Origin: Chara braunii
Taxonomy: Eukaryota > Streptophyta > Charophyceae > Charales > Characeae
Assembly (NCBI GenBank): GCA_003427395.1
Contig: BFEA01000510.1
Span: 604,875-644,969, forward strand
Reading direction: 5' to 3'
DNA: 40,095 bases
In this document: positions 10,036 to 20,494 of the stretch, piece after piece
Position numbering within the stretch: position 1 is the stretch's first letter
Layout of the letters: each line of letters opens with the position of its first letter
Notes under the pieces: model-generated
What the model was told of the DNA's origin: nothing
Database searches by the model: none
Seen by the model: the letters and a program-made list of their open reading frames with translations, nothing else
Made by a program: the position numbers and the translations under genes

Positions 10036-10322
10036 GAGTGTGTGTGTGTGTGTTTGTTTTATCATATGCGCTATACACACAAAAAAAAACATGATTGAGC
10101 CAGACTGTTGAGTCGAGAGTGTGTGTACATGCATGTGTGTGTGTGTGTGTTGTCATATTCGCTATACACTAAGAAAAAGCATGATTGAGCCAAACTGTTT
10201 CGTCGGACTTTCATTGAGAGTGTGTGTGTGTGTGTGTTATCATATTTGCTATACACTCAAAAAAAGCATGACTGTGACCGACTGTTTCGTGTGTTTCGTC
10301 GGACTTTCACCGACTCATCAGG
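10036..10322 (-). repeat. Tandem array of ~85-105 bp units carrying hammerhead sequence
   Basis: Three diverged units at about 10,036-10,118, 10,119-10,218 and 10,219-10,322. On the minus strand each has a hammerhead-type segment ending ACAGT(C/T), then TCATGCTTTTT-like sequence, a conserved GCTATACAC/GTGTATAGC block, TATGATAA or a variant, and an (AC)n run. The hammerhead core is complete in the unit at 10,219-10,322, lacks its 5' half in the middle unit and is mutated in the first. Confidence 0.7.
10293..10321 (-). ncRNA. Hammerhead ribozyme catalytic core
   Basis: Minus strand 10,321 to 10,293 reads CUGAUGA, then stem II GUCGG/CCGAC (5 perfect pairs, loop UGAAAGU), then GAAAC. All conserved core nucleotides of the hammerhead (CUGANGA and GAAA) and the canonical G-C pair at the base of stem II are present. 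Downstream, ACAGUC gives a possible GUC cleavage triplet after a very short stem III. Stem I with the upstream ACUUC is weak, so activity is uncertain. Hammerheads of this kind are known in Penelope-like elements and in retrozymes; no RT lies beside this one. Confidence 0.7.
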
Positions 10323-12385
10323 AAGTGTGTGTGTGTGTGTATGTGTGTGTGTGTATGTGTGTGTATGTGAGAGAGAGAGAAAGAGATACATACCTGCTTC
10401 ATGTGCCGCTCGCCCTGCTCCACACGCCTCTCCGCACGCTAGTCGTTGAATAGCTGCTCGCGCCCCCGACGCTCGTCCACGTGCCGCACGCGCTTCTTCG
10501 CGCGTTTACCAGGCGGTGGCAAAGTTGCAAGATGCCACGCCTTCCTCGACAAGCTGCGAAGCTGCTTCACCCAGACTCACAAGTAGTACTGGTCCCCTAC
10601 GCGACTGCCTTTGGAAAATGGCAACCCCCCCCCCCTCCCCAACGGTTCAAAAAAAAAAGAAAAACAAAGAAACAAACTCAACCCGCCTATCCACTTTCCG
10701 CCCGTTCCAGATTGTGGGTGACGGCGATAAAACTTAGGGTGCAAATTTTTTTTGACGGCCCAAGGCCCGAACAAAAGCCCTAGACCGCCCAAAAAAAAAT
10801 GCCCATTGGGCTAGGGCCCTCACTTCCGAACCGGGTTCAAGACCCCAGCATTGAACCCCGGACTACGGACGGTCCAGATCCAACATAGGATTCGTGAAAC
10901 CCCCCCGCAAAAAAAAGTTGGGTTTGAACGAAATGTATTTAGGATTTTGAGCGTATGGTTTTTATGCCTTCTATAGGAGCAAGATTTTTTGCAAAGAAAA
11001 AAAAAAAAATAATAATAATAATTTTTTAGAACCACTGAAAATGGCGAGGAAAAAATCAGGTTTTTCCACAATAAAATATTACTAGGCAAAGTATTGTATA
11101 TTTAAAGGTTGAAATATGCAATTTTTTTATTATCTCAAAAGATCATGTGTACAGTCTGTGGGCAAGCTTCTTTTTTTTTTAATGTTTTTAAAACTTTGTT
11201 TTTAATTTTTTTCTTTCAGTTTTTTATTTTTAACTTGCGTTTGAGTCAGTTTGACTAAGAATTTGAAGATGTCTCTGAGACAAAAGTTGTTTATGCTATT
11301 ATTTTATATAAAATACATTTTTTGGCAAAGATTTTATTGTTAACTTCAAAATTGTTTTATAGAGTCTATAAAATATTGGAAACTGCCTACAACCCTATAT
11401 GTCATAATTCACTAAAACTGTTTTTTTAACAACTTTTGAGTTTGTTTTATAACTTTTATTGGAGCTCTGTTTTTTTTTCAATCTATTGAGAATGACCTAT
11501 AGTCCTATAACACGATCTTTGCAAGCAAAAAGTTTCCTCCACATTTTGAGGATCGCTCGACCGTTTGCCTGATTTTTTGCTTTGTTTTTTGGAAGGTGGT
11601 CGAAAATGTATCTTTTTTAAGACCAGAAATAGAAGTTTGAGTTCTAATTTTTCACTCTATACAAAATGTTGGGTTTTGTGGTTTTGTATGGTTTTCACGA
11701 ATCCTGTGTTATCCCTGTCTGGTGGTTCGGATCGTAGCCATGCTCACAATAACGGTATGACTTCCGTCGAAATACAGAAATATCGCAGACAAGGTCAAAT
11801 CCTGATTCCAAATCCCAAACCATATATGCTCATTGCACAAAGATTCAAGATAAACAAACCACACACTACGCGGGGTCAATTTCAACCACTCTCTGCTCCC
11901 ACATCCCTTGCCTATTACGCAAGCCCCAACCTTCGTCCAACCTTCCAAAAAAAAGTATGGACAAAAGCCCAACAAAGCAATTCAACCCACAAGTGTTAAG
12001 GCCTTTAGGTTGAGTCGTAGGGGTGAATTGAAGTTGAGTCGTGAACGGACCCGTTATCAAAGGCTAACAGAAGATGACCCTTTTGTGATCAAGCTGAAAC
12101 TGGTATATCTTCAATTACTTGAACGAAATGGGCATGTAGTGCAACAGAGGTCAAAGCCTAAGCTATGCTTGAATGCATTTCGGATAATCTTATCCTTATA
12201 CTCTACCTCTGATAATTGTATGAGAATATAAAAAATTTCGGCAGCATCTCCCCTCAACAGGGATATATTGCCAAGATTTTTGAAAACCTAAAATATTATA
12301 ACTTCTCTAGATTTTAGAAAATTTCAGCAAAGCTTTCTCGTAAAAAAAGTGTCTTCGTAGAATTTATATAAAACTAAACTGCGTT
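10323..12385. other. Intergenic region, AT-rich, no gene recognised
   Basis: Starts with (TG)n and (GA)n runs (to 10,385) and a short GC-rich stretch (10,400-10,520), then A/T-homopolymer-rich sequence. The open frame at 11,565-11,999 has no recognisable motif. Nothing here is supported as coding. Confidence 0.5.
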
Positions 12386-12722
12386 GCCACTTGTACGCAC
12401 CCTCGTACAAGTACGGATTCGTACTCCTGTACTCATACACTAGGTGCCCTGTACGACTTTTTTTTTTTTAATTTGATGTTATTTTTATTTTTTTGTTAAA
12501 ATATAATAAGAATCTGCAGATGATGCTCAACGAAATGCTGTTTGTTTTGTGTTGCTGCATAACATGTTTTTTTCTCGATTTTTTTTATGACTTTTTTTTT
12601 TAAGTACGAGACCCGAAGGGTGTACCAGACATACAAGTTCCTGTACAGATTCCCGTACAGATCTCGTACAGATATTACCTGTGCATTTCGTACGGAAAGG
12701 CCCCGTACATGTACGTTATGCA
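12386..12722. repeat. GTAC-dense region around an A/T spacer
   Basis: Many copies of the self-complementary tetramer GTAC in two blocks (about 12,390-12,455 and 12,602-12,715), separated by T-rich sequence. Examples are CTCGTACAAGTACGG and GTACATGTACG. The two blocks are partly complementary, so this may be a decayed inverted repeat. Confidence 0.6.
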
Positions 12723-13004
12723 ACGTTGAGACTAAATATGGAAAACCCAAAACAATAATAATTCAAAAAATTAAAAATTTATCTAATTAGTAATTTCTTG
12801 AAATAACAAATGTTTGGGCAACACTTCCCCTACGAAAGTCCTATGGGAAGTTTTTCCGTGCAACCAGTGAGGAATCACTAGGCTACTAGTGCTAATTACC
12901 ATATGGAGGGCAAGATGCTCCTTTGAAAACAAGAAGCACAGCTAAGGCTTTGTCCAAGCTAAGCACTGCAGATAATCACCGACTCAATTAGGGTCAATAT
13001 GACC

Positions 13005-13300
13005 AGGATTGGAGAGATCTCATAGACGACCAGAATTCACAGAACGGCCACCAGAGCAGACTGAAAGCCATAAGATCTTTCCAAGAGATATGGGAGGATC
13101 GCCAAAAAGCAGCATGAGAAATTACACTTGGTGAGGGTCGTGAGGCTGGTGGTAGAATAACTTGGAAAAACTGGAGATTGGGAGAGGAACACTGGCGAAG
13201 AAGGCTAGTGACATGTTTCCACACAAAACTGTCAGGGGATAAATGGCGAGCGTTGGAGAAAACACCCATGGAACGGACAACGAAACTGCATCATCCTCCC
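13005..13300 (+). pseudogene. Possible decayed coding fragment, unknown family
   Basis: One frame reads with protein-like composition (WRDLIDDQNSQ ... GRITWKNWRLGEEHWRRRL) across about 290 bp with a single TGA at 13,115-13,117, and then continues into the long open frame to 13,669. I do not recognise the family. The Trp/Arg-rich character suggests a transposon-encoded protein. The proline-rich extension after about 13,300 is probably not coding. Confidence 0.3.
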
Positions 13301-13639
13301 TCACTCCCCCCAACAAGCCAGCCCGTCTACCTAACCACCAGTGCTGGACCCGTGAATGGTGAACGGGGGTACGACACTGCTAACCACCCTTCCCCCAACC
13401 CCCCCTTCCCGCTGGACCCTCACCGAGGACCCCGCCACAACTGGCATCCTCCCCATCCCCTCCCCTCGCGTTTCCCCCCCTTCCCCCCGATACCCCACAG
13501 TCCACCCCACCTTCCTTCCCACTCCCTCCACGAACGCCGCCTCCTTCGTACCTGTCTAGTTCCCTGCCCTCCAAACTATACCAGACACCCTGCAACAGCA
13601 GGTCAAGCTGGAGATCGAGGAAGGGAAGAAGAAAGTCGA

Positions 13640-13727
13640 GTCCTTGGAGAGATGATCAGATATCCATAAAAATTGGCACGATACAGAGAAGATTAGCATG
13701 AACCCTACGCAAGGATGTGGTCAAATC
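13640..13727 (+). pseudogene. U6 snRNA pseudogene
   Basis: Strong match to the central part of U6 spliceosomal RNA: AAAATTGGCACGATACAGAG (A to C change in GGAACG), the intact ACAGAGA box at 13,683-13,689, AAGATTAGCATG, then CCCTACGCAAGGATG where U6 has CCCCTGCGCAAGGATG. The 5' stem region is altered, the 3' part after AGGATG diverges, and the copy ends in an A-rich tail (CAAAAAACAAAAAA). No plant U6-type TATA/USE is seen upstream. These points favour a retroposed pseudogene over a working gene. Confidence 0.8.
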
Positions 13728-13854
13728 AAAAAACAAAAAAGTCGAAGGAAGCGACAAGGAACTGGGATAATCAAGAGGAACAAACAAAAAGTAACCCAGC
13801 TGGAGCAGAGATCATTAGATTTCTTAACAAGGCAAGAAATATATTTTCACGAGT

Positions 13855-13968
13855 AGTGTAAACCAGTTCGTTGGACATGCAAGTGGCATTCACGAGGTCG
13901 TGGGTTCAGTCCCCCGTGAGACCTGACTGCCTGGGCATGCTTGATGCCAACGAACTGAGATAATTGGC
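13855..13968 (+). mobile_element. tRNA-derived SINE, copy 3 (decayed)
   Basis: Head related to copies 1 and 2: GCAAGTGGCATTCA, B-box-like GGGTTCAGTCC, then GATGCCAACGAACTGAGATA. The A-box is degraded (CCAGTTCGTTGG). No poly(A) tail can be placed. Confidence 0.65.
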
Positions 13969-15464
13969 TTGATCCCCTCGGTTGATATTGGTAGGGTTAT
14001 TGGCCATCACGGGTTTGTGTCTGTGTGTGTGGCGGGGGTATGACTCCCAACCTCACGCCCAACGCGACTTTCTGTTTCGGAGTGTTAGTGGGCCTGGAAG
14101 TTCGAATAGGGGTGTGCCAAGGATTTTAGAAAAGTGGGGATGGAGTCCCAGGTCGGAACTGGAATCTACGGCGTCAACTTTCAGGGGTAGGAGTGGAAGA
14201 GTCTCGTTTTAGCTCAAAATCGGGGCGATCGCCGATCTCACGGCCTGGGCCGGGGACGTATTTGATGTACAGGCGGAATGCTATGAGTATCTCTCCGAGA
14301 GCGCATGTACCGTCGTCGGCCAATGCATGTCTCAGAGTCTGATGAGGACGGTCGTAGTCAGAGACTGTGTTCCCAAAGCTCTAAGTTGGGGCGGGTTCGT
14401 CGGATGAACCAGTTCGCGATTCTCGTTGTATTGCTGGCACTCCGGGCACAGTGTGCGGGCCCAGTAACAAGCTATGAAGTCCCACGAGACAACCGTTAGA
14501 TGATGATACGGGAGAAGGATATAATAGGGAGGAAAACGGGTAGTAATTGCGATGAAGCCTGGGGTTAGATAATACTACCAATTGCGGGTATCGGGATAGT
14601 CCGGAATCCGAGAATTCTGGTTTATGGCCCACTGGAAATCACCCCGCACAGTCGATAGTTCTTAGTCTGACAGGGGTAGTCAGGATTCCGGGAGTTTCGT
14701 CGTTGGCTAAGTTTTTTCCTCTCCCAATACGTCCGATATTCTCGAGTTCCTTAGGCTTTCGCGGTCGGTGACCCAGAAGGGAGTTTCCACTACCATACCC
14801 TACTCAATGGACGATAATTACATTCATTTCCTGACAAAGCGATATCGCAGCTAGGCTTACGCAGACGGGCGTGTATGTTGCGGACTCCGCTGTCGGACTT
14901 GCTGTCATACACAGACGCTTGCGCAGGCAGACTGCTCAGATCCTATCTTGTCGCACGGATAAGTCGGTGGTACTAATTGCTTATGTCCATGCATCAGTCT
15001 ATCCCGTATGCATGCAATTATCCTTCTCATGCAACCATCATCATTCCAAGTGAGATCCATTGATCCAATCATTACATATGTGTCCATACCATCATGCAGC
15101 AAAGAAGCGATTGTCCACCATTAAGGACCAATACATCAGATTATTCATGTTATCATGCATGAACTAAGAGCAAGTGGTCAGGCAAGGCATGCGCACCGAG
15201 CGTATCAGGCCCGATCCGCGGGAACCGAAACCTCGCAGATCACCGTGCACGCAGCGCAAATGGCTAACAGAACAAAATTGGAAATCAGAAACAACTCGAG
15301 AAAGGAGATACGAGTTCGTTCATCAACATGCATACATACATACAAAACAGAGAATCTGAGATGATTGACAAAGAAATCCGAAACTGCTGCAACAAAGTTG
15401 GCCAACGTTGGAGTCAAAATTTTACAGAAGGTGGGAAGAAAGGCATTGTTCCACCATATCCCCG

Positions 15465-15465
<1 letters not shown>
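13969..15465. other. Intergenic region, no gene recognised
   Basis: Mixed-composition sequence. A block near 14,112 (GGGGTGTGCCAAGGATTTT) recurs near 29,037, marking a dispersed repeat. CATGCA/TGCATG hexamers are frequent from 14,990 to 15,330. Frames are short and unconvincing. Confidence 0.5.
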
Positions 15466-15470
<5 letters not shown>

Positions 15471-15528
<58 letters not shown>

Positions 15529-15606
15529 NNNNNNNNNNNNNNNNNNNNNNNNNNNNNNNNNNNNNNNNNNNNNNNNNNNNNNNNNNNNNNNNNCTCTCTC
15601 TCTCTG
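15471..15606 (+). repeat. (CT)n microsatellite with assembly gap
   Basis: Pure CT run interrupted by 65 N (15,529-15,593) and continuing after the gap. True length unknown. Confidence 0.95.
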
Positions 15607-15609
15607 TGC

Positions 15610-15790
15610 ACCCTTCTGGTGTGGGCATTCCGTCGCCCCACACCTCCAAACCATAGAGTCGTCACCCCGCTTGGCCTGAGCATACAAGGCAGGCTCACCC
15701 GCGTGCCAGAGTCCTTTGCGGCCACGCGTCAACCCCGCATACCCAGCACCAGCTCGTCGGGTTGCCCGACTTTCTACTCACCGTTTTTTT
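15610..15790 (+). repeat. Dispersed repeat, copy A (inverted copy at 39,600-39,840)
   Basis: Shares with the reverse complement of 39,600-39,840 a series of blocks: CCGTCGC, GAGTCGTCAC(C/T)CCGCTT, CGTCAACCC, ACCAGCTC(G/A)TCGGGT and GCCCGACT. In both copies a (CT)n-type tract abuts the same end. Confidence 0.65.
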
Positions 15791-17707
15791 GCTCGTTAGT
15801 CGATGGTCAATGAGATAAAGAAGGGAGAGCGCATGCCGCAACGTAGGAAAGAATATCAACAAAGGAGAGATTACAGTTACATCTGCGTAGGCAAAGAAAG
15901 AGCAAGAAGAGATTACAGTTGAGATTGGAATATAGGCGCGGCGGCAATAGAGCGCAGACCCAGGCGCAACAAAGCACGCGCAAGCAGGAAGCGATGTCCA
16001 GTTACAGGCAAAAATTACGAGGCACCCAATTTCCGAGTCTAATTACGGTCCTAGTTGCAAAAAGGAATTTCGAGAACCCGTGTGGGTTCATCCCAATTCA
16101 AAAATCCGAAGGAATTCCCTGCGCGATTTTCGCCCCAAAAAGACAGACTTATGTCGAAAAAGAAAGAAAAAGAACATATTAGAAATTGTTCCCCGACGCT
16201 CACGAAGGCGCGAACCAACTTCCTCTAAGTTCCTAACGGCTGCCTCCCTTTTGTCAAGGGACCAAGAGAAAACCAAGAACGAGGGACTGCCATGCAATTT
16301 ATCCCCGACCCCCCCCCTCCTCCACGTACCCCCAATCCCAGTTGCGCAGAAGATGGCGCTTATAAGAAAAAAGTTCGTCACAGGGGGGGACGAGGGGGAG
16401 GGTTCTGTGTGGTGTGTGGGAGAGTGTTGGCCAATGGCCATAGACACTCCTGTTACTCTACTCCCTGACCACTGCCGATTAGGGCTGGGGGCAACATACA
16501 TCCCCGTGATTGTGAGAGGTAGGAATTGTTGTAGGGGTCCAAAGTGGAAAGGAAAAAAAAGTATGCACTTGTAAGGTTTCCGGTACAGGCTTAGGAGTAG
16601 TGGTAGCCTGGTAGGTTGGTAGTGAAATTGAGCGAAGAATATAGCTTTGGGGGAAAATAAAGGAAAAAGAAGAAAGAAAATCAAAAGAAGCCACATGGCA
16701 GCGGGGAATTAGATGGGAAGCGCAAGTACAGGCAAAATGCTTGTTAGCCTCCCCGCACCAGCACGTGGTGTACTCACTGACCACTGCCAATTAGGGCAAG
16801 GGGCAACATGCATGCCCTTGATTGTAAGAGGCACCTTTGTACCCTCTACTACCCTCTAGTTATTGAGCTAGAAACTACATCCTTCCCCCGAACACAACGC
16901 ACCTTCATTTTGCCCACACCAGACCGGAAAGCAAACTTGTATACATTTTGCCCACACCAGACCGGAAAGCTAACTTGTATACATTTGACATCAAGGTATG
17001 TTTTTGTGTTCGGGGGAAGACGGTTGTCCAGCAAGGGAAACTTGAATAACAGAAAACTAACTACCCCCTTTGATTTCCACCCAACTTATTTGAAGGCCCC
17101 CCACCTTCCCAACTTGTGTCCCCGCAAGGCATGCAACCCAGCCCTATCATATCCCCCACCCTTACGAACCGAAAGTACGAGCCCTGGCTGCCACTACGCC
17201 CACGTCCAATCGTAGTGCCAGTTTGGCCAGGCCTTAGGGGCTCGTTAGACGGTCCTCGGGGTGTCCTCAGGGCCCAAGGAAGTTTCCTTGGGGGTTTTGA
17301 AGGAAATTCCCGCCGTCGTTCCACCTGTCCTTGGGGTGGTCTCCCAATGATGATTCCTTTCGGTTGCCGACGACCATTTTCATAATATTGTAGTCAGTCG
17401 TGGGGGCGGTAGTGCCTTGGTCCATTGGGTGATGTCCGTCTTGCTAAGGTATGGTCCAGCTGCCGAAGGCGTTACATTTTGAAAGGCGCTGGCGACCGAA
17501 AAAAAAACAAAACTTAAGAAGCAATGGACCTCCCCGTTCGAAAATCAAATTTTAAATTAGGTGATGAACGTAACGACGGCGACGTGGGGCAGGTGGCATT
17601 CATATCTGTGACGGTCGAAACAGGCATTTGCAGCGGCGTAGTGGAGTCCTCGTACGTCGTCACGAATTTGTGAGCGCCCCGCGAAGGTCCATCACCATCG
17701 CCTCTGC
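15791..17707. other. Intergenic region with short repeats, no gene
   Basis: Contains a direct repeat of about 65 bp (16,457-16,525 and 16,768-16,832, around CTGACCACTGCC) and the small inverted-repeat element at 16,882-17,019. Frames across it are not gene-like. Confidence 0.5.
16882..17019. mobile_element. Small MITE-like element with internal 38-bp duplication
   Basis: 16-bp terminal inverted repeats, CTTCCCCCGAACACAA at 16,882-16,897 and its complement at 17,004-17,019, enclose two near-identical 38-bp units (16,906-16,943 and 16,944-16,981; key block CACACCAGACCGGAAAGC). The total is 138 bp. No clear target duplication. Confidence 0.5.
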
Positions 17708-18400
17708 ATGCCGCCGCGCCTATGTGTTGAGTCGAGCACACACGGGGAACGTCGTCGGGGACTTGGCCCTGAGGTTACCGTGATCGTGCCGAGTTGGCAG
17801 GTTGTTGTATTTTCGTGGCTCATGATCATTGCAACCCACGTGCCAATAGAGGGCGGCAGCGACAACGGACATGCAAAGTGGACGACGATCGAGAAGACGG
17901 TCGTGGCGGCGGGCGTGATGGCCGTGCTCTTTCGTTGTCAGCAGGAGTTGGCATTGGGCAGAATGAGAGCGAAGATCCGCGCACTGAGGAGGAAGACGCT
18001 TCATCAAGTCCCGATCGAAGGGCTGGATATTGTGGTCATCACCGAGGCTGTAGTTCAGGTTTCCTGCGCCATGGGTTGCAGTGTTCTTCCACGAGCGACG
18101 CCGAGGTGGTGGATGAAAAGGAGGACGGGGCGGGCGTGGGAGGATCCCAGGCAATGCGATGATGGGACGGAGGAGTACTTCTGGGAGAAGTTGCGTATGT
18201 CGCCACGTGTCTTTCGGGGGATGGCGATTGCATCCAGTGTGGGCGACCGCCCGCGGGATATGCTGCCGATGTCGATGTCGACCGCAGTCGGTATCGATCC
18301 CTTGTCTTCTCTGCTGGAGGCCTTCGATAGAGGTCGGCCATCAACGATAGAGGAAGCACACGTGGAACAACAAAACCACAACAAGCAAAATTGTGACTAG
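17708..18400 (+). pseudogene. Possible PIF/Harbinger transposase N-terminal fragment
   Basis: Open frame of 230 codons. The segment at residues about 134-175 (RWWMKRRTGRAWEDP ... EEYFWEKLRMSPRVFRGMA) resembles the region before the catalytic domain in PIF/Harbinger (HARBI1-like) nucleases, where a Trp-rich stretch and 'FR..FRMS...F' precede the DDE domain. The frame then drifts into unrelated sequence and no DDE catalytic domain follows, so this would be a truncated relic. The sequence after 18,340 has a weakly similar second copy near 18,695. Family assignment is from pattern memory only. Confidence 0.4.
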
Positions 18401-19558
18401 GAGCAGCAGTGGCAACCTTCGGTCATCAACAACACATACGAAAGGGCTGTAATTCTACGATGACGGTGAAGGTCCACTGAACGGCGATGATGAAGGGAGC
18501 AGACGGACAGCACGTAGCACATGCACTCTAATGTGTCGTACGCCCTTGCACAATGAGCCGCGCCATGGCCTGCGCGGTGGCTTCGTGAGTGGTCCACTGA
18601 AGAGCTGCTCTTTGCCTGCCGCCCGTCCATGCCGACGTCCTTCTTCGCAGACCGCCTCTTACATGTACGTCCAGGCACCCTGCCGAGGATTCGGACGTGG
18701 AAGAAGACAACAAGGACAAGCAAAAGGATGACCAGGAGCATCAGCGGCAGCCTTCGAAAGACATCGGCCATGAAAGGCAAGTGGGGAAGGGCAGTAGCTA
18801 GACGACGACGGTATACCTCAGCAAACGGCGACGAAGAGGGCTACAAACGGCAGACCGCAGCATGGGACAAACGCCTTGTAATGTTTTTCGTCGCGGAATA
18901 CAGTGGGCGATTGGAGCAAGGGGGGCTGGCTGAAGTATTCAAATTTGCCGACCGTTCTACCCCTTTGCGTTTGGCGGCACGCACTCCGAGGGAGAACACT
19001 GGTCGACGACGTCCGAGGGGGCCGGCCGGCCACCAACGGTTACCGTTGGCGTAAGGTTCCTGGAAGCCAAACGTTGAAGACCCAAGATGTCCGTGCGCTG
19101 CCCCGTAGGAACTCCAATGGACCAGCCAACAAAGAATTCATGCCGATGACGGGTGCCCTCGCCGCTCTGATTATCGCGGAATCGCGGATCCTTGACCTCA
19201 AAGGGGAATGCCACCAAATGGCTGTAGCCGGAGGACGCCCTGAGGATTCCCCAAGGAAATGTTTTCACATTTTCCCCGAGGATAGGTGGAGGGAAATTTT
19301 CCTCGGGGGCCATGTCCCACTTGCACCGTTGAGTTGAGCTAGCTCAACGGTGCGACACGGTTTTCGTGATTAAAAAACTATTTTCTCGCATTTTTTGTCA
19401 ATTCCATAAAGACCTTTTCGTCAATTTTTTGTATTCTGTGAATTTATTGAAAAAATAAAAGAAGTAAAAGCAAAATCGTTATCATTACTCCCTGTGCCGG
19501 AATCTGCAGACCTGACAGATTCGGCATTCTGAGGCCGTGACACTGTGAAGTACGTACC
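18401..19558. other. GC-rich region with diverged internal duplication, no firm gene
   Basis: The block beginning about 18,385 (ACAAGCAAAATTGTGACTAGG) resembles 18,715 (ACAAGCAAAAGGATGACCAGG), so a roughly 330-bp tandem duplication is likely. A near-perfect palindrome (CACCGTTGAG ... CTCAACGGTG) lies at 19,324-19,352. Several frames are open because GC is high; none is convincing. Confidence 0.45.
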
Positions 19559-20341
19559 ACGTCCAATTTTTTTTTTTTTTTTTTTTTTTTTATGATCCTT
19601 CAGGTCCCATTCTGTGCCCAAAATATATTCCGCGAGCTTAACCCAACTCTTCTCATTTTCCTCAACCATAGCCCTGACTGGCCATCTTGACAGCAAGGCT
19701 AAATTCTGTTGCCTTGGATCAATCACCCCCAAACCCCCTTCTACCTTGGGCTGGGTTTTCACTTCCCATGCCACCTTCGCAAGGTACCCCTCTCCCTCCT
19801 CTCGAGAGGGTTTCCATATATAACCTGCTGCAACTCGTTTAATCCTCCTGTACGCCTTTTCCCCCAACAAGTGGACCACCATGGGGAACAAGAGTATCGA
19901 GAAGGCGGAGACGGAGACCACCAACGCACGACCAAAAAGTGATAGTTGGTGTTTCCTAGGCCAGCTTGCGATTCTTGTCGTAACTCTATTCTCCAAGATC
20001 TCATCCTGTTTCCCGGATGCTGTCCCCAATGAGATTTGAACCCCCAGCAACCTCTCTGAATCCCTCTCTTTCACCCGACCCATTCCCCAATCACAAGCCA
20101 ATTCACGGGAGTCTGGGAGGAGGTATATAGACTTATTCCAGTTTATCGAAGCTTCCGATAATTGGCAATAATCATCTAGTACTTTTTTAAGCTCGCCCAA
20201 CGAGGACCTGGTGTTCTTACAGGCTAGAGTTAGATCATCAGCCAAAACGTTACCTTTCCAATCTAGAGTAGATGAAACTCTCAGACCTTCAATGTTATTA
20301 TTATAGCGAATATTATTTAGCAGAACGTCCAATTTTTTTTT
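19559..20341 (-). mobile_element. 5'-truncated LINE (non-LTR retrotransposon) with TSD
   Basis: The minus strand encodes the C-terminal part of a LINE reverse transcriptase: motif C as LADDLTLA near the truncated 5' end, followed by thumb-region sequence (LDDYCQLSEASINWNKS) and ASWPRKHQLSLFGRA, typical of plant LINE-type ORF2 proteins. The 3' end is a poly(A) (poly-T on + from 19,567). The target duplication ACGTCCAATTTTTTTT lies at 19,559-19,574 and 20,325-20,340. The ORF runs straight into the poly(A) with no stop codon before it, so the copy appears shortened at both ends. Confidence 0.85.
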
Positions 20342-20378
20342 AAGGGTACTGCCTTCTCCCGATTCGTGTCAATGTGGG

Positions 20379-20494
20379 CCTCGCTGCACTACTCTTCAAA
20401 TGCAAAAAAGACAAAAATCATGCCTCTGTATCTTTCCATGTTCTAGTGGAAGATTCACTCTCGTTTTGCACCTTTCAAGAGTAGTGCAGCGAGG
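20379..20494. repeat. Hairpin 1: 18-bp perfect inverted repeat
   Basis: CCTCGCTGCACTACTCTT (20,379-20,396) pairs perfectly with 20,477-20,494. Loop of 80 bp. Directly adjoins the hairpin at 20,493-20,574. Confidence 0.75.

Noticed and set aside
13178-13669. 163-codon frame as an intact gene
   Set aside because: The C-terminal part is a Pro/His-rich reading of a C-rich tract shared with a dispersed repeat, and it runs into the U6 pseudogene.
14330-14372. Possible hammerhead on the + strand (CTGATGAGGACGG)
   Set aside because: After stem II the sequence is AGAG rather than GAAA, so the core is incomplete.
16088-16696. 202-codon minus-strand frame
   Set aside because: Composition is Phe/Leu/Pro-rich without a domain, and it overlaps a dispersed repeat copy (16,457-16,525).
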